From positions 248,001-312,000 of the forward strand of contig NZ_QICN01000001.1 in NCBI RefSeq assembly GCF_003201205.1: a stretch of DNA of 64,000 bases, written 5' to 3'. Both the position numbers and the translations under genes were made by a program. The notes beneath the pieces are model-generated. The model saw nothing but the letters and a program-made list of their open reading frames with translations. It did no database searches and was not told the DNA's origin. Shown in pieces: positions 41,586 to 50,485 of the stretch (position 1 is the stretch's first letter; each line of letters opens with the position of its first letter). The DNA is from Sinimarinibacterium flocculans. Its GTDB lineage: Bacteria > Pseudomonadota > Gammaproteobacteria > Nevskiales > Nevskiaceae.

Positions 41586-43253
41586 TCACTGCGAAACTGC
41601 CTTGGCAACCACCGTATCAAAGGCGCACTGTCCGTTCACCTCGAACCAGTCCTTCTTAATCGTCCATCTCACATACGCAGTCTGTCCCACCGCTACCTCC
41701 GCGCGTGTCGGCGTCTGCATACCATTGGGTTGCGACGGAACGAGATAGCCAAGATTCGGATCGATCAGTAGTATCAGTTCGAGGCGCACCCTGTGTCGAT
41801 TGGCCCGCTGCATTACGGCATACGAGACTATGTCGGGTTCTCCGCGCACTAAAGTTCTTGTGCACTCGCCCTGTTTCGACCATCGAGCAATGAATTTTCG
41901 AGGCTCGTCACTATGACTAATCGGCGGCACAAAGGCATAGACGAAGCCTTTCGCAGAAGGTTCGTTCACCAGAGGAAATCTTGGTAAAGGGACCTCAGTG
42001 CTGCCTTGGATTTCGGCGATTGTCCAGTTCAAATCCGCCATGCTGATATTGATCGGCTCGTTGGACGATCTGAACTCTAACAGCGATCGCGAGCCCAGCC
42101 ACGGCTGGCCTGTGGTCTTGAAAACGCGCTGCATCTCGTAGAGAACGTCGCCGTTCGCATCTATTCGTACCGTGTACCTGGTATCGTCTTCGAGCGTTTC
42201 CGGGCGCCTACTTTCGTCACAGTAGGCCTTCTCCAGCAATTCCGCGTTCTCTATCGTTCTCGTAACAACGACATGCGGCTTGGTATCGATCCCTTTGAGC
42301 AAGGGCACTTCTGAGCTGAACTCCATCCATTTCACTTGAGCGCCGGCGGCAACGCCCGCCTGCAAGAGCAGCCCCTTCTGCTCCGTGCTGAGATTGAAGT
42401 CCACCGCCGTGATGCCACTGGGGAAGTAGATCGGATTCTCGCAATACTTGTGCGGAACTGGTTGCGCTTTGTCGTGTGCGTCCAGCAAAGTGTCAACGAG
42501 CGCGCGAAGAAACTGCGGAAAATTGTTGACGTTGGTGTTGGGGGCGACTATTGGCATCAGACGAAAGCCGACTGTCGGATAGGGATCAGTTTCAAACATC
42601 CGCAATGGAAAGTTGCTGAGCATCCCACCGTCGACCATCAGCCCATTGACGTTTGCAGGATGGAAGAAGAACGGAATGCTGGCCGAAGCTACCACTGCCT
42701 CTACGATGCTCTTATCAGCCGAGTAAGTCTTGGAGAAAGGTCTCAGCTCTCTCCTTCCGATATCGGATGCCACGATCCTGAGATCCTTGACCGCTGTGAT
42801 ATCTCTAAACTTTGTGTTCTCGCCAATTTGCTGTATCAGCCACGCTTTGAGGCCATCTGCGACAAAGAACCCATAATCAGCGAGTAGGCTATTCATATGC
42901 CGCTTGATGGATCTGTTGTTTCGGCGCCAGAACCCTGCGACTGACAGCATGCCAAGATTGCCGCCAGAGGCCCTTCCGGCCAGCGCTGCAATCTCTTGCG
43001 CGATGGCTTTCAGTTCCTTCATCTTGTCCAGAGCCGTGGGGTCGAGCAGGGTTTCGAGATCCAACCCACGCATTCGCGACTCGAGGTCTGCCTTCGACAT
43101 GCCGCAAGCGATTAGCGCGGCGGCAATCGCGCCCGCAGAGGCGCCCCCGACGACATTGACGCGGCAGCTATCGGGCATCTGCGAATAGGCACCGGCATAG
43201 CTCAATCCTTTGACGCCGCCGCCCTGAAAAACTAGGTTCACTAACCTTGCCAT
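41586..43253 (-). CDS. Patatin-like phospholipase with unrecognised C-terminal domain
   Basis: This 555-aa protein has the patatin phosphate loop FQGGGVKG (residues 9-16), nucleophile elbow GGASAG with Ser39, and DGG with Asp208, so the Ser-Asp dyad is intact. Lipid acyl hydrolysis is expected. After about residue 310 comes a long beta-rich extension (RYTVRIDANGDVLYEMQRVFKTTG, RHRVRLELILLIDPNLGYLVPS, GQTAYVRWTIKKDWFEV) that I do not recognise. There is no signal peptide, so it is cytosolic or delivered. Codon use and base composition are visibly more AT-rich than the surroundings. It stands alone next to tRNA-Arg, and could be a defence or toxin effector. Confidence 0.85.
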   Translation of the reverse strand: MARLVNLVFQGGGVKGLSYAGAYSQMPDSCRVNVVGGASAGAIAAALIACGMSKADLESRMRGLDLETLLDPTALDKMKELKAIAQEIAALAGRASGGNLGMLSVAGFWRRNNRSIKRHMNSLLADYGFFVADGLKAWLIQQIGENTKFRDITAVKDLRIVASDIGRRELRPFSKTYSADKSIVEAVVASASIPFFFHPANVNGLMVDGGMLSNFPLRMFETDPYPTVGFRLMPIVAPNTNVNNFPQFLRALVDTLLDAHDKAQPVPHKYCENPIYFPSGITAVDFNLSTEQKGLLLQAGVAAGAQVKWMEFSSEVPLLKGIDTKPHVVVTRTIENAELLEKAYCDESRRPETLEDDTRYTVRIDANGDVLYEMQRVFKTTGQPWLGSRSLLEFRSSNEPINISMADLNWTIAEIQGSTEVPLPRFPLVNEPSAKGFVYAFVPPISHSDEPRKFIARWSKQGECTRTLVRGEPDIVSYAVMQRANRHRVRLELILLIDPNLGYLVPSQPNGMQTPTRAEVAVGQTAYVRWTIKKDWFEVNGQCAFDTVVAKAVSQ

Positions 43254-43485
43254 GGCGCCTCCCCGTGTCTCCGAAGTAGCAATCTACATTATTCCTTCCT
43301 GCTTCCAACAATAGCGCCAGTCGGGCGGGTGCCCATGCGTCAGAAGCGGTCAATCGCAACGGACGGATTCTGGGCACACTTGGTCAATCGGAAGTACCGC
43401 TTGGGGAACTATCAGTGACCATTGACGACAATTAGCGATCGGCCATCAGGCGTGTTGCACTGAACGAGGTGCGGAGCGTCAGCAG

Positions 43486-44154
43486 CTAGTGAATGATCCT
43501 GAACATCCGCTCCGCCTCACACCACATCTGCATCATGCGGCGGTGCTCGTCGCGCTGACGGGCGCCGACGAAGGCTTCTTCTGACCGGTACTTGGCGCAT
43601 TGGTCGCGCATCTGTTGCCAAGCTTGGCGCCGGCAGCCGCGTTCGTCCACGGTGCCGTAGCCATAGGCATCGCATCGCCGTTCGGCGCTGCGGATCGCTG
43701 CGTTCTGGCTGGAGGTACGCGGTGCCGGCCTTTGGGTTGGGGCGGGGCGCATGTAGGGGCGCGGTGTCGGCTTCGGTGTCCAGCGCGGCGCTGGCGGCGG
43801 TTGTGAACGCGGCGCGGAGCGGCTGGGCGTTGCGGGTGGCTGGGTCAGGCGGGCACGCATGTTCGCGGCTTCGCGCTGCTGCGCGCTCAGGGCCTGCCGG
43901 AGTTGTTCGTTCTCGGACGCCAGCCTGGCGTTTTCGGCAGTGAGCGCGAGCCTGCGGTCGCGCTCCTTCACGGCCCAGGAGGCGACACCGACGAGGCTGG
44001 CGATGAGCACGGCCAGCAGCAGCATCGGCAACGGCCCGCCGGCGTTCGATGGCGCATTCCGGATGGGTCGCGGTCGTCTGGCGGCGTGCAGGTCCGGTGT
44101 CGGCACGACGGGTTCTCCCTTGGTTGTTCTGATACTGCTGTCCCGCTCGTCCAT
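43486..44154 (-). CDS. Hypothetical membrane-anchored coiled-coil protein
   Basis: This 222-aa protein has a short basic cytoplasmic N-terminus, one transmembrane helix (GGPLPMLLLAVLIASLVGVASWAVKE), a coiled coil (RLALTAENARLASENEQLRQALSAQQREAANMRARL) and a Pro/Arg-rich linker. A C-terminal Cys-containing helical tail (RSAERRCDAYGYGTVDERGCRRQAWQQMRDQCAKY) follows. The start is taken as ATG 44154; ATG 44190 is also possible. I recognise no family. It borders the AT-richer patatin region. Confidence 0.65.
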   Translation of the reverse strand: MDERDSSIRTTKGEPVVPTPDLHAARRPRPIRNAPSNAGGPLPMLLLAVLIASLVGVASWAVKERDRRLALTAENARLASENEQLRQALSAQQREAANMRARLTQPPATPSRSAPRSQPPPAPRWTPKPTPRPYMRPAPTQRPAPRTSSQNAAIRSAERRCDAYGYGTVDERGCRRQAWQQMRDQCAKYRSEEAFVGARQRDEHRRMMQMWCEAERMFRIIH

Positions 44155-44616
44155 GCCGCAGTCCGGAAGCGCAGGGCGGTCGCAGTTCACGATGTGGAGA
44201 ACCGGCGAGTCCGGGTGCGGGACGCGGCCGCCATAGGATGAACCAGTCGCGGGTCGTTGCGGAAGATGTTCGTAGTGGCGGGGCTCCCATGGCTGGGCGA
44301 TCGTCGGAACGGCGACCGGTCGTCACGCTTGGTGGCGGGACGTCGGCGTATCCACTCTCTGACAGGTGTCGTGGCAAAAAGGTGAGTGACGGTAGCCGGA
44401 TGTTCTGATCCGTGCCGAACGACGGCGCATGAAAGTGGATGCGGTTCAAACTTTGTCTTCGACGACGTGACCGGGTCGCGGGAATCCGGCGTATGATCGC
44501 GCCGCCGTCCTCCCCAATGGCGGGTTGCAGGGCGAGCGTTCAAGACCGGACGAGGTGTGGCGATGGGCGGAGTCGTGTCGTCGTTGGAATGCGTGTTGTC
44601 TTCCCTTTCTTCTTCG
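44155..44616. other. Non-coding gap before the BNR lipoprotein gene
   Basis: I see no convincing gene in this stretch; short frames on either strand lack protein-like sequence. TATGAT at 44492-44497 is a candidate -10 for the following gene, with only a weak TGACCG 18 bases upstream of it as -35. Confidence 0.4.
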
Positions 44617-45609
44617 ATGCGCAGCAGCAGAATGCTGGCGCTGGCGCCGGTCCTGCTGCTGGGCGCATGCGGTGGCGGCGGCGCGGAGCTGGGCGAGCCG
44701 ATCGAGCCGCCAGAGGGTTGGGAAGCGGTCGGCGGCGTGACGCAGACGACCGCCAGCGAGGTCATGACGCGCGGCGCGCAAGGTCTTTACGTGGCGGCGG
44801 GGCGCGCGGTCTACCGCAGCGCGAACGGCGAGGACTGGACGGCCCTGGCGCCTCTGCCGGCGGACGTGGAAGCCGCCAGCCTGATCGAGATCGACGGCCA
44901 GCCTTGGGCGGGCGGCTACAACAATGCCGGGGTCTATCGGCTGCCGGCGGGCGCAACGGCTTGGCGCGAGGATGCCTCGGGACTGGCCGGCCTGGGCGCA
45001 AGAACGGTGCTGGGTCTGGCCGTGCGCGGACGGCAGTTGTTCGCAGCAACCGCGGGCTCCGGGCTGTACCGGCGCGAGCTGGACCAGGCGGCCGGCTGGG
45101 TGGCGGACCGGCAGGGGATTCCATCCAACCTGTCGTGGAACGTCGAGTCGGTGGCCGAACACCAGGGGCGTGTGATCGCCGGCGCCGGCGGCAACGGCAA
45201 CCTCTACATCCGCACGGGCGACAGCTTGACCTGGCGCGAAGTGGCGTACGAGACCTTCAACGGCGAGGCGCTGTTCCTCTGGTCGTTCTTCGATGACGGT
45301 GACGCGCTGCTCGCCGCTGGCAATCGACGGCTGTATCGCAGCACCGATGCCGGCGAGACCTGGACGGTCGTCTTCGGCTATCCGCGCTACGTCAGCCGCG
45401 CGCGGTTCGCGGCGACGGATACGGCGATCTACGTGATGCTCACGACGAGCATCGACACGCGCATCCTGCGCTCGACCGATGGCGGCCTGAGCTGGAATCC
45501 CGCGGTGGAGAACCTGCAGGGTGTGCAGGGTTACGACATCGGCATCCTGCAGTCGACGCTGTTCCTCGCACACCAGAACGGTTTCTGGCGGACGACGCTG
45601 CAACCGTAA
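44617..45609 (+). CDS. Lipoprotein with BNR/Asp-box beta-propeller repeats
   Basis: This 330-aa lipoprotein has the signal MRSSRMLALAPVLLLGAC with lipidated Cys followed by a glycine run. It contains Asp-box repeats (YRSANGEDWTAL, YRSTDAGETWTVVF, LRSTDGGLSWNPAV) typical of sialidase- or sortilin-like beta-propellers that bind ligands outside the cytoplasm. ATG 44617 gives the ideal signal peptide; the frame is open to 44557. The function is unknown. Confidence 0.83.
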   Translation: MRSSRMLALAPVLLLGACGGGGAELGEPIEPPEGWEAVGGVTQTTASEVMTRGAQGLYVAAGRAVYRSANGEDWTALAPLPADVEAASLIEIDGQPWAGGYNNAGVYRLPAGATAWREDASGLAGLGARTVLGLAVRGRQLFAATAGSGLYRRELDQAAGWVADRQGIPSNLSWNVESVAEHQGRVIAGAGGNGNLYIRTGDSLTWREVAYETFNGEALFLWSFFDDGDALLAAGNRRLYRSTDAGETWTVVFGYPRYVSRARFAATDTAIYVMLTTSIDTRILRSTDGGLSWNPAVENLQGVQGYDIGILQSTLFLAHQNGFWRTTLQP

Positions 45610-45619
45610 GCGCGAGGAA

Positions 45620-45650
45620 GCCCGGCGCCGATCCGTCTTCGGCGCCGGGC
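45620..45650. terminator. 12-bp GC hairpin between convergent genes
   Basis: GCCCGGCGCCGA (45620-45631) pairs with TCGGCGCCGGGC (45639-45650) around TCCGTCT, 10 bases after the lipoprotein stop and upstream of the opposing NmrA-like gene end. No T-run. Confidence 0.55.
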
Positions 45651-45690
45651 CAGGGTCAGCGTCTGCGTCAGTCCCTGCGTCGGGCGTCGC

Positions 45691-46638
45691 TCACGCCGCC
45701 AGTGGAATCCGCGGGGCGTGACGGTTCAGCCAGGTCTTGAAGTCCTGCACGCCGGGGTGCAGCTCGCGCGTCTCGGCCACGGAGCGCAGGGCGCGGAACA
45801 TGCCGTTGAAGTCGTGCTTGTAGGCGAACATGTTGGCGAGGTCCGCCGCGCCGGGGAACGGTAGCGCGGCGTAGGCCTCATGCGGCATGTCGAGGTGGCG
45901 CACCGGCTCGCCGAGTACGCCGCTGAGCGCCATGGCCATCTGCGGGCCGCTCAGGTGCTCGCCGGCAATACCGACGTGCCGGCCGAACGCTTTCTCACCG
46001 AGCTTGAACAACGCCAGCGCGCAAACGCCGATGTCTTCGGCGGCGATGCCGGGCAGCGCGCGCGTACCCATCGGCAGCAGGAAGCCGAGCCGGCCGTCGC
46101 TGCCGCGCGTGGGCGCCATGCCGAAGTGGATGAGGTTGTCCCAGAAGAACGAGGTGTGCAGGTAGGTGGTGGGCAGGCGCGCGAACAGCGCGTCGGCCTC
46201 GCCCTTGGCGTCGAAGTGCGGCACCTTCCAGCGGTGTCCGAGCGTGGGGAAGCGGGGGCTGTCCGGCGGAATCAGCAGCCGCGTGTCCTCCAGCGTCGAC
46301 CACACCACGTGCGAGATGCCGACCCTGCAGGCGGCGTCGGCAATGTTCGCCGCCTGCAGGATTTCGCGCTCCGGCGACTGGTGCGACCAGAAGTCGGTGA
46401 CCGCGAACAGCGCGTCTGCGCCGGCGAGCGCCGTGCGCAGGCTCTCGACGTCATCCGCGTCGCCGGCGGCGATGTCCGCGCCCAGCGCGCGCAGGCTCTG
46501 CGCGGCGGGCGTGTCCGGTCGCCGGGTGATCGCGCGCACGCGAAAGGTCTGTGCCGGGTCGCGCAGGGCGGCGCGGACGAGGCCGCCGCCCTGTGCACCG
46601 GTTGCACCGAGTACCGCCAGAACCGGTTGCCTGCTCAT
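45691..46638 (-). CDS. NmrA-like NAD(P)-binding protein
   Basis: This 315-aa atypical short-chain dehydrogenase fold has the nucleotide motif LGATGAQGGGLVRAAL. VRAITRRPDTPAAQ, ADDVESLRTALAGADALFAVTDFW and HVVWSTLEDT are characteristic of NmrA/HSCARG redox-sensor proteins, which bind NADP without the usual catalytic Tyr. It lies 17 bases after the cytochrome c gene in the same direction and is probably in one operon with the two cytochromes. Confidence 0.88.
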   Translation of the reverse strand: MSRQPVLAVLGATGAQGGGLVRAALRDPAQTFRVRAITRRPDTPAAQSLRALGADIAAGDADDVESLRTALAGADALFAVTDFWSHQSPEREILQAANIADAACRVGISHVVWSTLEDTRLLIPPDSPRFPTLGHRWKVPHFDAKGEADALFARLPTTYLHTSFFWDNLIHFGMAPTRGSDGRLGFLLPMGTRALPGIAAEDIGVCALALFKLGEKAFGRHVGIAGEHLSGPQMAMALSGVLGEPVRHLDMPHEAYAALPFPGAADLANMFAYKHDFNGMFRALRSVAETRELHPGVQDFKTWLNRHAPRIPLAA

Positions 46639-46655
46639 GCGCGCGATCTCCACGG

Positions 46656-47234
46656 TCAGTTCGCGGCGTCGGTCGCGGCGGTCTTCGCCGCCGGCGGCAG
46701 CGGTTCCGGCACGCGGTTGCGGATCGGCGGGATCGACTGCAGGTAGGCGTGGATCGCGTCGAGGTCCGCGTCGGTCATGTTGTTGTAGACCGGGTAGGGC
46801 ATCGGCGGCAGCAGCTCGCGGCCACGGCCGAGATGACGGCCGCTGCGGATCGTGTCGCGGAAGTTCTTCGCGGTCCACTTGCCCATTCCGGTTTCCGGAT
46901 CGGGCGTCAGGTTCGCCGTGAAGCTCACGCCCCAGGGACCGGCCCAGGCGGTGTTCGTGGCGGAGACGACGGACAGCCACGGACCTTCCGGCAGCGACGG
47001 CACCGGCGGCATGGTCAGGTCCTGCGGGTGGCCGGACAGCGCGCGGCTCATGTCGGGGCCGGGGCCGTCCGGGCCCATGATCCACGGCGTGTGGCAGTCG
47101 TGGCAGCCAGTCGACTGCACGATGTAGCGACCGCGTTCGACCGGCGTTTCCGCCAGGGCGGCGTGAGCGCTCGTCAGCAGGCCGAGCGCGAGCAGCGTGC
47201 GCGACATGCGGGTGGGTGGGAACAGGCGGGTCAT
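46656..47234 (-). CDS. Periplasmic c-type cytochrome
   Basis: This 192-aa protein has a signal peptide (RTLLALGLLTSAHAALA) and one heme c motif, CHDCH, in VQSTGCHDCHTPWIMGPDG. A likely distal Met ligand is in LLPPMPYPVYNNMTDADLDAIHAYLQSIPPI. The PYPVYNNMTDADL segment resembles cytochromes that partner alcohol or aldehyde dehydrogenases. Its start overlaps the stop of the diheme protein by 4 bases, so electron transfer between the two is plausible. Confidence 0.88.
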   Translation of the reverse strand: MTRLFPPTRMSRTLLALGLLTSAHAALAETPVERGRYIVQSTGCHDCHTPWIMGPDGPGPDMSRALSGHPQDLTMPPVPSLPEGPWLSVVSATNTAWAGPWGVSFTANLTPDPETGMGKWTAKNFRDTIRSGRHLGRGRELLPPMPYPVYNNMTDADLDAIHAYLQSIPPIRNRVPEPLPPAAKTAATDAAN

Positions 47235-48241
47235 GGCATGCCTCCTTGGGCAGTGGGGGAAGATTCGTCGAGCCAGCGCTGGATCAGCGCGAGGCCCTCG
47301 GTGTCGACATGCGCGGTGCCGAGCGGCGGCATCTGCGCGCGTGGATCGCGGGTGGCCATGCGCTGCGCGAGCACCTGCAGTCGCGTGTCCGCGGCGAGGT
47401 TCTGCGGGCGGTAGCGGTCCGCCGGCGCCACCAGCGAGGCGAGCACGGCGTCGTTGTGCGCCGGGTCGGCGACGCGCTGCGCGAGCAGCAGCCCGGTGGG
47501 CACGCCGGCGTCCTGCGCGTTGTCGTGGCAGTGGCCGCAGTTGGCGTGCAGATAGCCCAGTGCCGCGCGCGTCACCGGCGTCGGCGCGTCGATGCGCGGC
47601 GCCTTGTCGGCGGGCAGGCCGGTCAGCCGGCCGCTGCGCATCAGCGCATCGAGGTCGGTCGCGACGGGATCGGGCGTCTCCGCGTGCGGTGCCAGCGGGT
47701 CGCGGTCGGCGGAGAGCTGCAGCGCCGAGAAGCCGAGCACCGGTACCGCGGCGCCTTCATGACAGACGCGGCAGTCGGCCTGCGACGGGATGCGGTAGTC
47801 GCCGTCCTGCGTCGCCACGCGCATGCCGCGCACGGGCGCCAGCTCGGCGTCGGTGCCGTCCTCGCGCCAGACGTAGCTGACGAAACGCCAGCTACCGTCC
47901 TCGATGCGGTCGATCATTCGGGTCTCGATCGCGCGGCCGACGGCGAACTGCTTCCAGAGGCGCGTGCCGATCGGGAACACCCAGGCATCCGGGTTGGAGG
48001 CGTCGATCGCCGTGCCCGCCGGCAGGCGGATCCAGCGCCGCTTGCTCGCACCGTCCGACCACAGCGGGTACTGCGGCGAGAAGGGGATCACGTCGGCGGC
48101 GACCTCGCGACGTGCGATGTCCGCATACAGCCCCGTCTCGCTGAGCAGGCCGGGCGCGTCGTGCAGGCCCGGCGCGGCGACGGCCGGCGCGCACGCGAGC
48201 ATCAGCATCAGCGGCAGGGTGGGGGGGCGCAGCGCGAACAC
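47231..48241 (-). CDS. Secreted diheme protein of the SO_0930/HNE_0200 type
   Basis: This 336-aa protein has a signal peptide ([15 protein letters not shown]). The body includes [52 protein letters not shown] and two heme motifs: CRVCH in [13 protein letters not shown] and CGHCH in [11 protein letters not shown]. The same domain forms the C-terminal part of the large fusion protein at 51449-54577, so the window holds a free and a fused copy. The physiological electron donor or acceptor is unknown. Confidence 0.83.
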   Translation of the reverse strand: MFALRPPTLPLMLMLACAPAVAAPGLHDAPGLLSETGLYADIARREVAADVIPFSPQYPLWSDGASKRRWIRLPAGTAIDASNPDAWVFPIGTRLWKQFAVGRAIETRMIDRIEDGSWRFVSYVWREDGTDAELAPVRGMRVATQDGDYRIPSQADCRVCHEGAAVPVLGFSALQLSADRDPLAPHAETPDPVATDLDALMRSGRLTGLPADKAPRIDAPTPVTRAALGYLHANCGHCHDNAQDAGVPTGLLLAQRVADPAHNDAVLASLVAPADRYRPQNLAADTRLQVLAQRMATRDPRAQMPPLGTAHVDTEGLALIQRWLDESSPTAQGGMP

Positions 48242-48333
48242 GGGTGCTCCGGGGCAGGACTGAGGGCACGCAGTCTGCGAAAGGCCCGGAGGGGGTGCTC
48301 GTAATTTTTCGCTACGCGAATCCTAAAAGCTTG

Positions 48334-49695
48334 CTAAGCGGCCATTCCCGGCCGCGGAACATTGATCAGCGTCACAGAACGACGCAGCGTGAGCACGAAG
48401 CGACCGCGACCGCAGCGCTCGATGGCGATGTCGCTGCTGCGTTCGGCGAGCCGCCGCGTGAGCAGGATCAGTCGCGCTTCGAGGTTGTCGGCGATGTCCG
48501 GCAGGCGCAGGCCGGCGTCGAGTCGCAGTTCGCGGTTGGTGAACTGCGTGCGGCCGGTTTCCTGGTGGTCGCCCAGCAGCTTCCACAGGATGGCGCCGGC
48601 CACGCCCTTGATGAGGTAGTCGTCGTCGAGGAACACGCTGTGATCCTCGGCGTAGTGGCGCACCGTCAGCGGCGTGGTGTCGGAGGGCTGCGCGACGACC
48701 GGCGGCTCGGCCTCGATGGCGGGCTCCTCGGCATCGCCGAGCAGCAACATCTGCGCGGCGATCTGCGCGGCGAAGGCGACCAGCGCATCCTCGTCGTCGT
48801 AGCCGAAGCGCGATTCGTCCGGGCTTTCCAGGTAGATCACGCCGAGCAGCCGCGGCCCGGCGACGATGGGTACGGCGAGCTGGCTGTGCGGATGCGGCAG
48901 GCCGGGAAACGGAATCTCGCGCTGCGCGAAGGCCAGCCCCGCTTCGCGCGCGGTTTCGCGCACGGCGCGGTGATAGCTGTACTCCTCGGTGAGGTGCGCG
49001 ATGCGGATAGGCGTGCGCACCTCGGCGGCGACGCCGATCACGCCGTCGCCGATGGCGATCTCGGAGCCGATGCCGGATTCGGGATAGCCGCGGCTGGCGA
49101 CGGTGTAGAGCAGGTTGTCGGCGGCGTCGTGCGCCAGGAACATCGCGTGGCGCAGGTCGAAGTCGCTGACCAGTGCCGTGAGGCTGGCGCTGAACAGGGC
49201 TTCCAGGTCGGCGCAGGCGGCGATGCGCGTGGTGGCGCTGCGCAGCGCGGCGAGCAGGTTGCGTCGCGGTGCGAGCAGCGGCAACGCCGCGCCGGGCACG
49301 GCCTCGATCGACAGCACGCGGTAGATGTCCGCGCCGCGCAGCTTGAAGACGCCGGCCATGCCGGTGTGCGAGGCGATGCCGGCGAGCTTGGCCTTCATGC
49401 GCTCGAAGATGCGGCCTTCGCATTCGGTGCGCAGGTACATCAGCGACAGGCGGTAGCAGGCGCCGCTGCGCGGATGCGTGACCTCCACGGTCGCGCGCGG
49501 GTTGAGCAGGATGTTCTCGCGGGTCTTGTTGAAGAACTGGAACGACAGCGCGACGTGGTGTTCGTCGACGTACTCGACCTGCGAGGTGTAGGTGACGTTG
49601 GGCGTGCCGTCCGGCGCGCAGGTGGCCATGGCGCTGGGCACGCTGCCTTCGAGGCAGTCGCGGATCGCGTCGACGCTCAGCGGTGCGGCGTTCAC
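48334..49695 (-). CDS. FMN split-barrel, GAF and winged-helix-like three-domain protein
   Basis: This 453-aa protein has an N-terminal pyridoxamine 5'-phosphate oxidase-like split barrel (SVPSAMATCAPDGTPNVTYTSQVEYVDEHHVALSFQFFNKTRENI). A GAF domain lies near residues 155-320 (LFSASLTALVSDFDLRHAMFLAHD, GVIGVAAEVRTPIRIAHL, LGVIYLESPDESRFGYDDED). The C-terminal segment (LIKGVAGAILWKLLGDHQETGRTQFTNRELRLD, NLEARLILLTRRLAE, GRGRFVL) resembles a winged-helix DNA-binding domain. This suggests a flavin- or redox-sensing regulator. Ligand and targets are unknown. Confidence 0.78.
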   Translation of the reverse strand: MNAAPLSVDAIRDCLEGSVPSAMATCAPDGTPNVTYTSQVEYVDEHHVALSFQFFNKTRENILLNPRATVEVTHPRSGACYRLSLMYLRTECEGRIFERMKAKLAGIASHTGMAGVFKLRGADIYRVLSIEAVPGAALPLLAPRRNLLAALRSATTRIAACADLEALFSASLTALVSDFDLRHAMFLAHDAADNLLYTVASRGYPESGIGSEIAIGDGVIGVAAEVRTPIRIAHLTEEYSYHRAVRETAREAGLAFAQREIPFPGLPHPHSQLAVPIVAGPRLLGVIYLESPDESRFGYDDEDALVAFAAQIAAQMLLLGDAEEPAIEAEPPVVAQPSDTTPLTVRHYAEDHSVFLDDDYLIKGVAGAILWKLLGDHQETGRTQFTNRELRLDAGLRLPDIADNLEARLILLTRRLAERSSDIAIERCGRGRFVLTLRRSVTLINVPRPGMAA

Positions 49696-49795
49696 TGGAG
49701 CCCCCTGTGCCGGAACCCGTCGTCACGACTTTGCCGTGAGTCCGAGCGCGCTCCCGCACCTGTTCGCGCTGCGCGCAAAGCACTGTGTCGCGCGC

Positions 49796-50338
49796 TCATG
49801 CGAGGCGCTGTCCGGCATTGGGGCCGGGCGTCTGCGAGTAGATTTCCGTGGGGGTGAAGCGCACCGCCACGAGATCCTCGGGAGCGAAGAACAGCACCGT
49901 GCGAACGAAGGCTTCGGTGTAGCCGATGGGTTCGAGTTCGGCGAAGAAGCCGTCGACGAAGGCCTGCGCGAGCGCGATGTCCTGCGGGCCGGGCGCTTCG
50001 ATCCTGGCGTCGCGTCCCTTGAGCTGGATCGTGCGGTGCGTGCTCGGCTGCGAGTGACAGGTGGTGATCCAGCCGCTGTCGGCGATGTCGCGCAGCACGG
50101 TCGCCGCCGGCGTGCGCCGCAGCAGCACGGTGAGGCTGCGACGATCCTCGGAGACACGGCAGGCCACGCCGCGCGACACCGAGGGCACTAGGCGCGCGTC
50201 GCGCGAAGCGGCGATGACCGAGACGCCGGGCACCAGAAACGCCGCATGTTCGGGCGCGATGAGGGCCGCCGGCGATGCCGACGCCGCCTTTGGCGCTGAC
50301 TGCTTGGTGGACTTGCTGGCCTTCGAGTCACGGGCCAT
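49796..50338 (-). CDS. Pyridoxamine 5'-phosphate oxidase-like split-barrel protein
   Basis: This 180-aa protein has a Lys/Ser-rich tail, then SVIAASRDARLVPSVSRGVACRVSEDRRSLTVLLRRTPAATVLRDIADSGWITTCHSQPSTHRTIQLKG, a flavin-reductase/PNPOx-type split barrel. It likely binds FMN or F420-like cofactor; no catalytic assignment is possible. It lies 100 bases upstream of the three-domain split-barrel regulator on the same strand, and the two may act together. Confidence 0.75.
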   Translation of the reverse strand: MARDSKASKSTKQSAPKAASASPAALIAPEHAAFLVPGVSVIAASRDARLVPSVSRGVACRVSEDRRSLTVLLRRTPAATVLRDIADSGWITTCHSQPSTHRTIQLKGRDARIEAPGPQDIALAQAFVDGFFAELEPIGYTEAFVRTVLFFAPEDLVAVRFTPTEIYSQTPGPNAGQRLA

Positions 50339-50485
50339 GGGTCAACCCCGAACCCATACCGGCACCGGCCGGCGCCGAATCATACCGCCGCGACCGCGTC
50401 TGCGGTGAGTCCGGCCGTCGCCGGCGCGCCGGCACCGTTACCATCGCGCCGGGGGAGTGACCTCCGTCGAGCGGAGAGCAGGCAG

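Noticed and set aside
41316-43485. Integrated element with att duplication of the tRNA-Arg 3' end
   Set aside because: I found no second copy of the tRNA 3' sequence downstream of the patatin gene and no integrase, so insertion is only suggested by composition and position.
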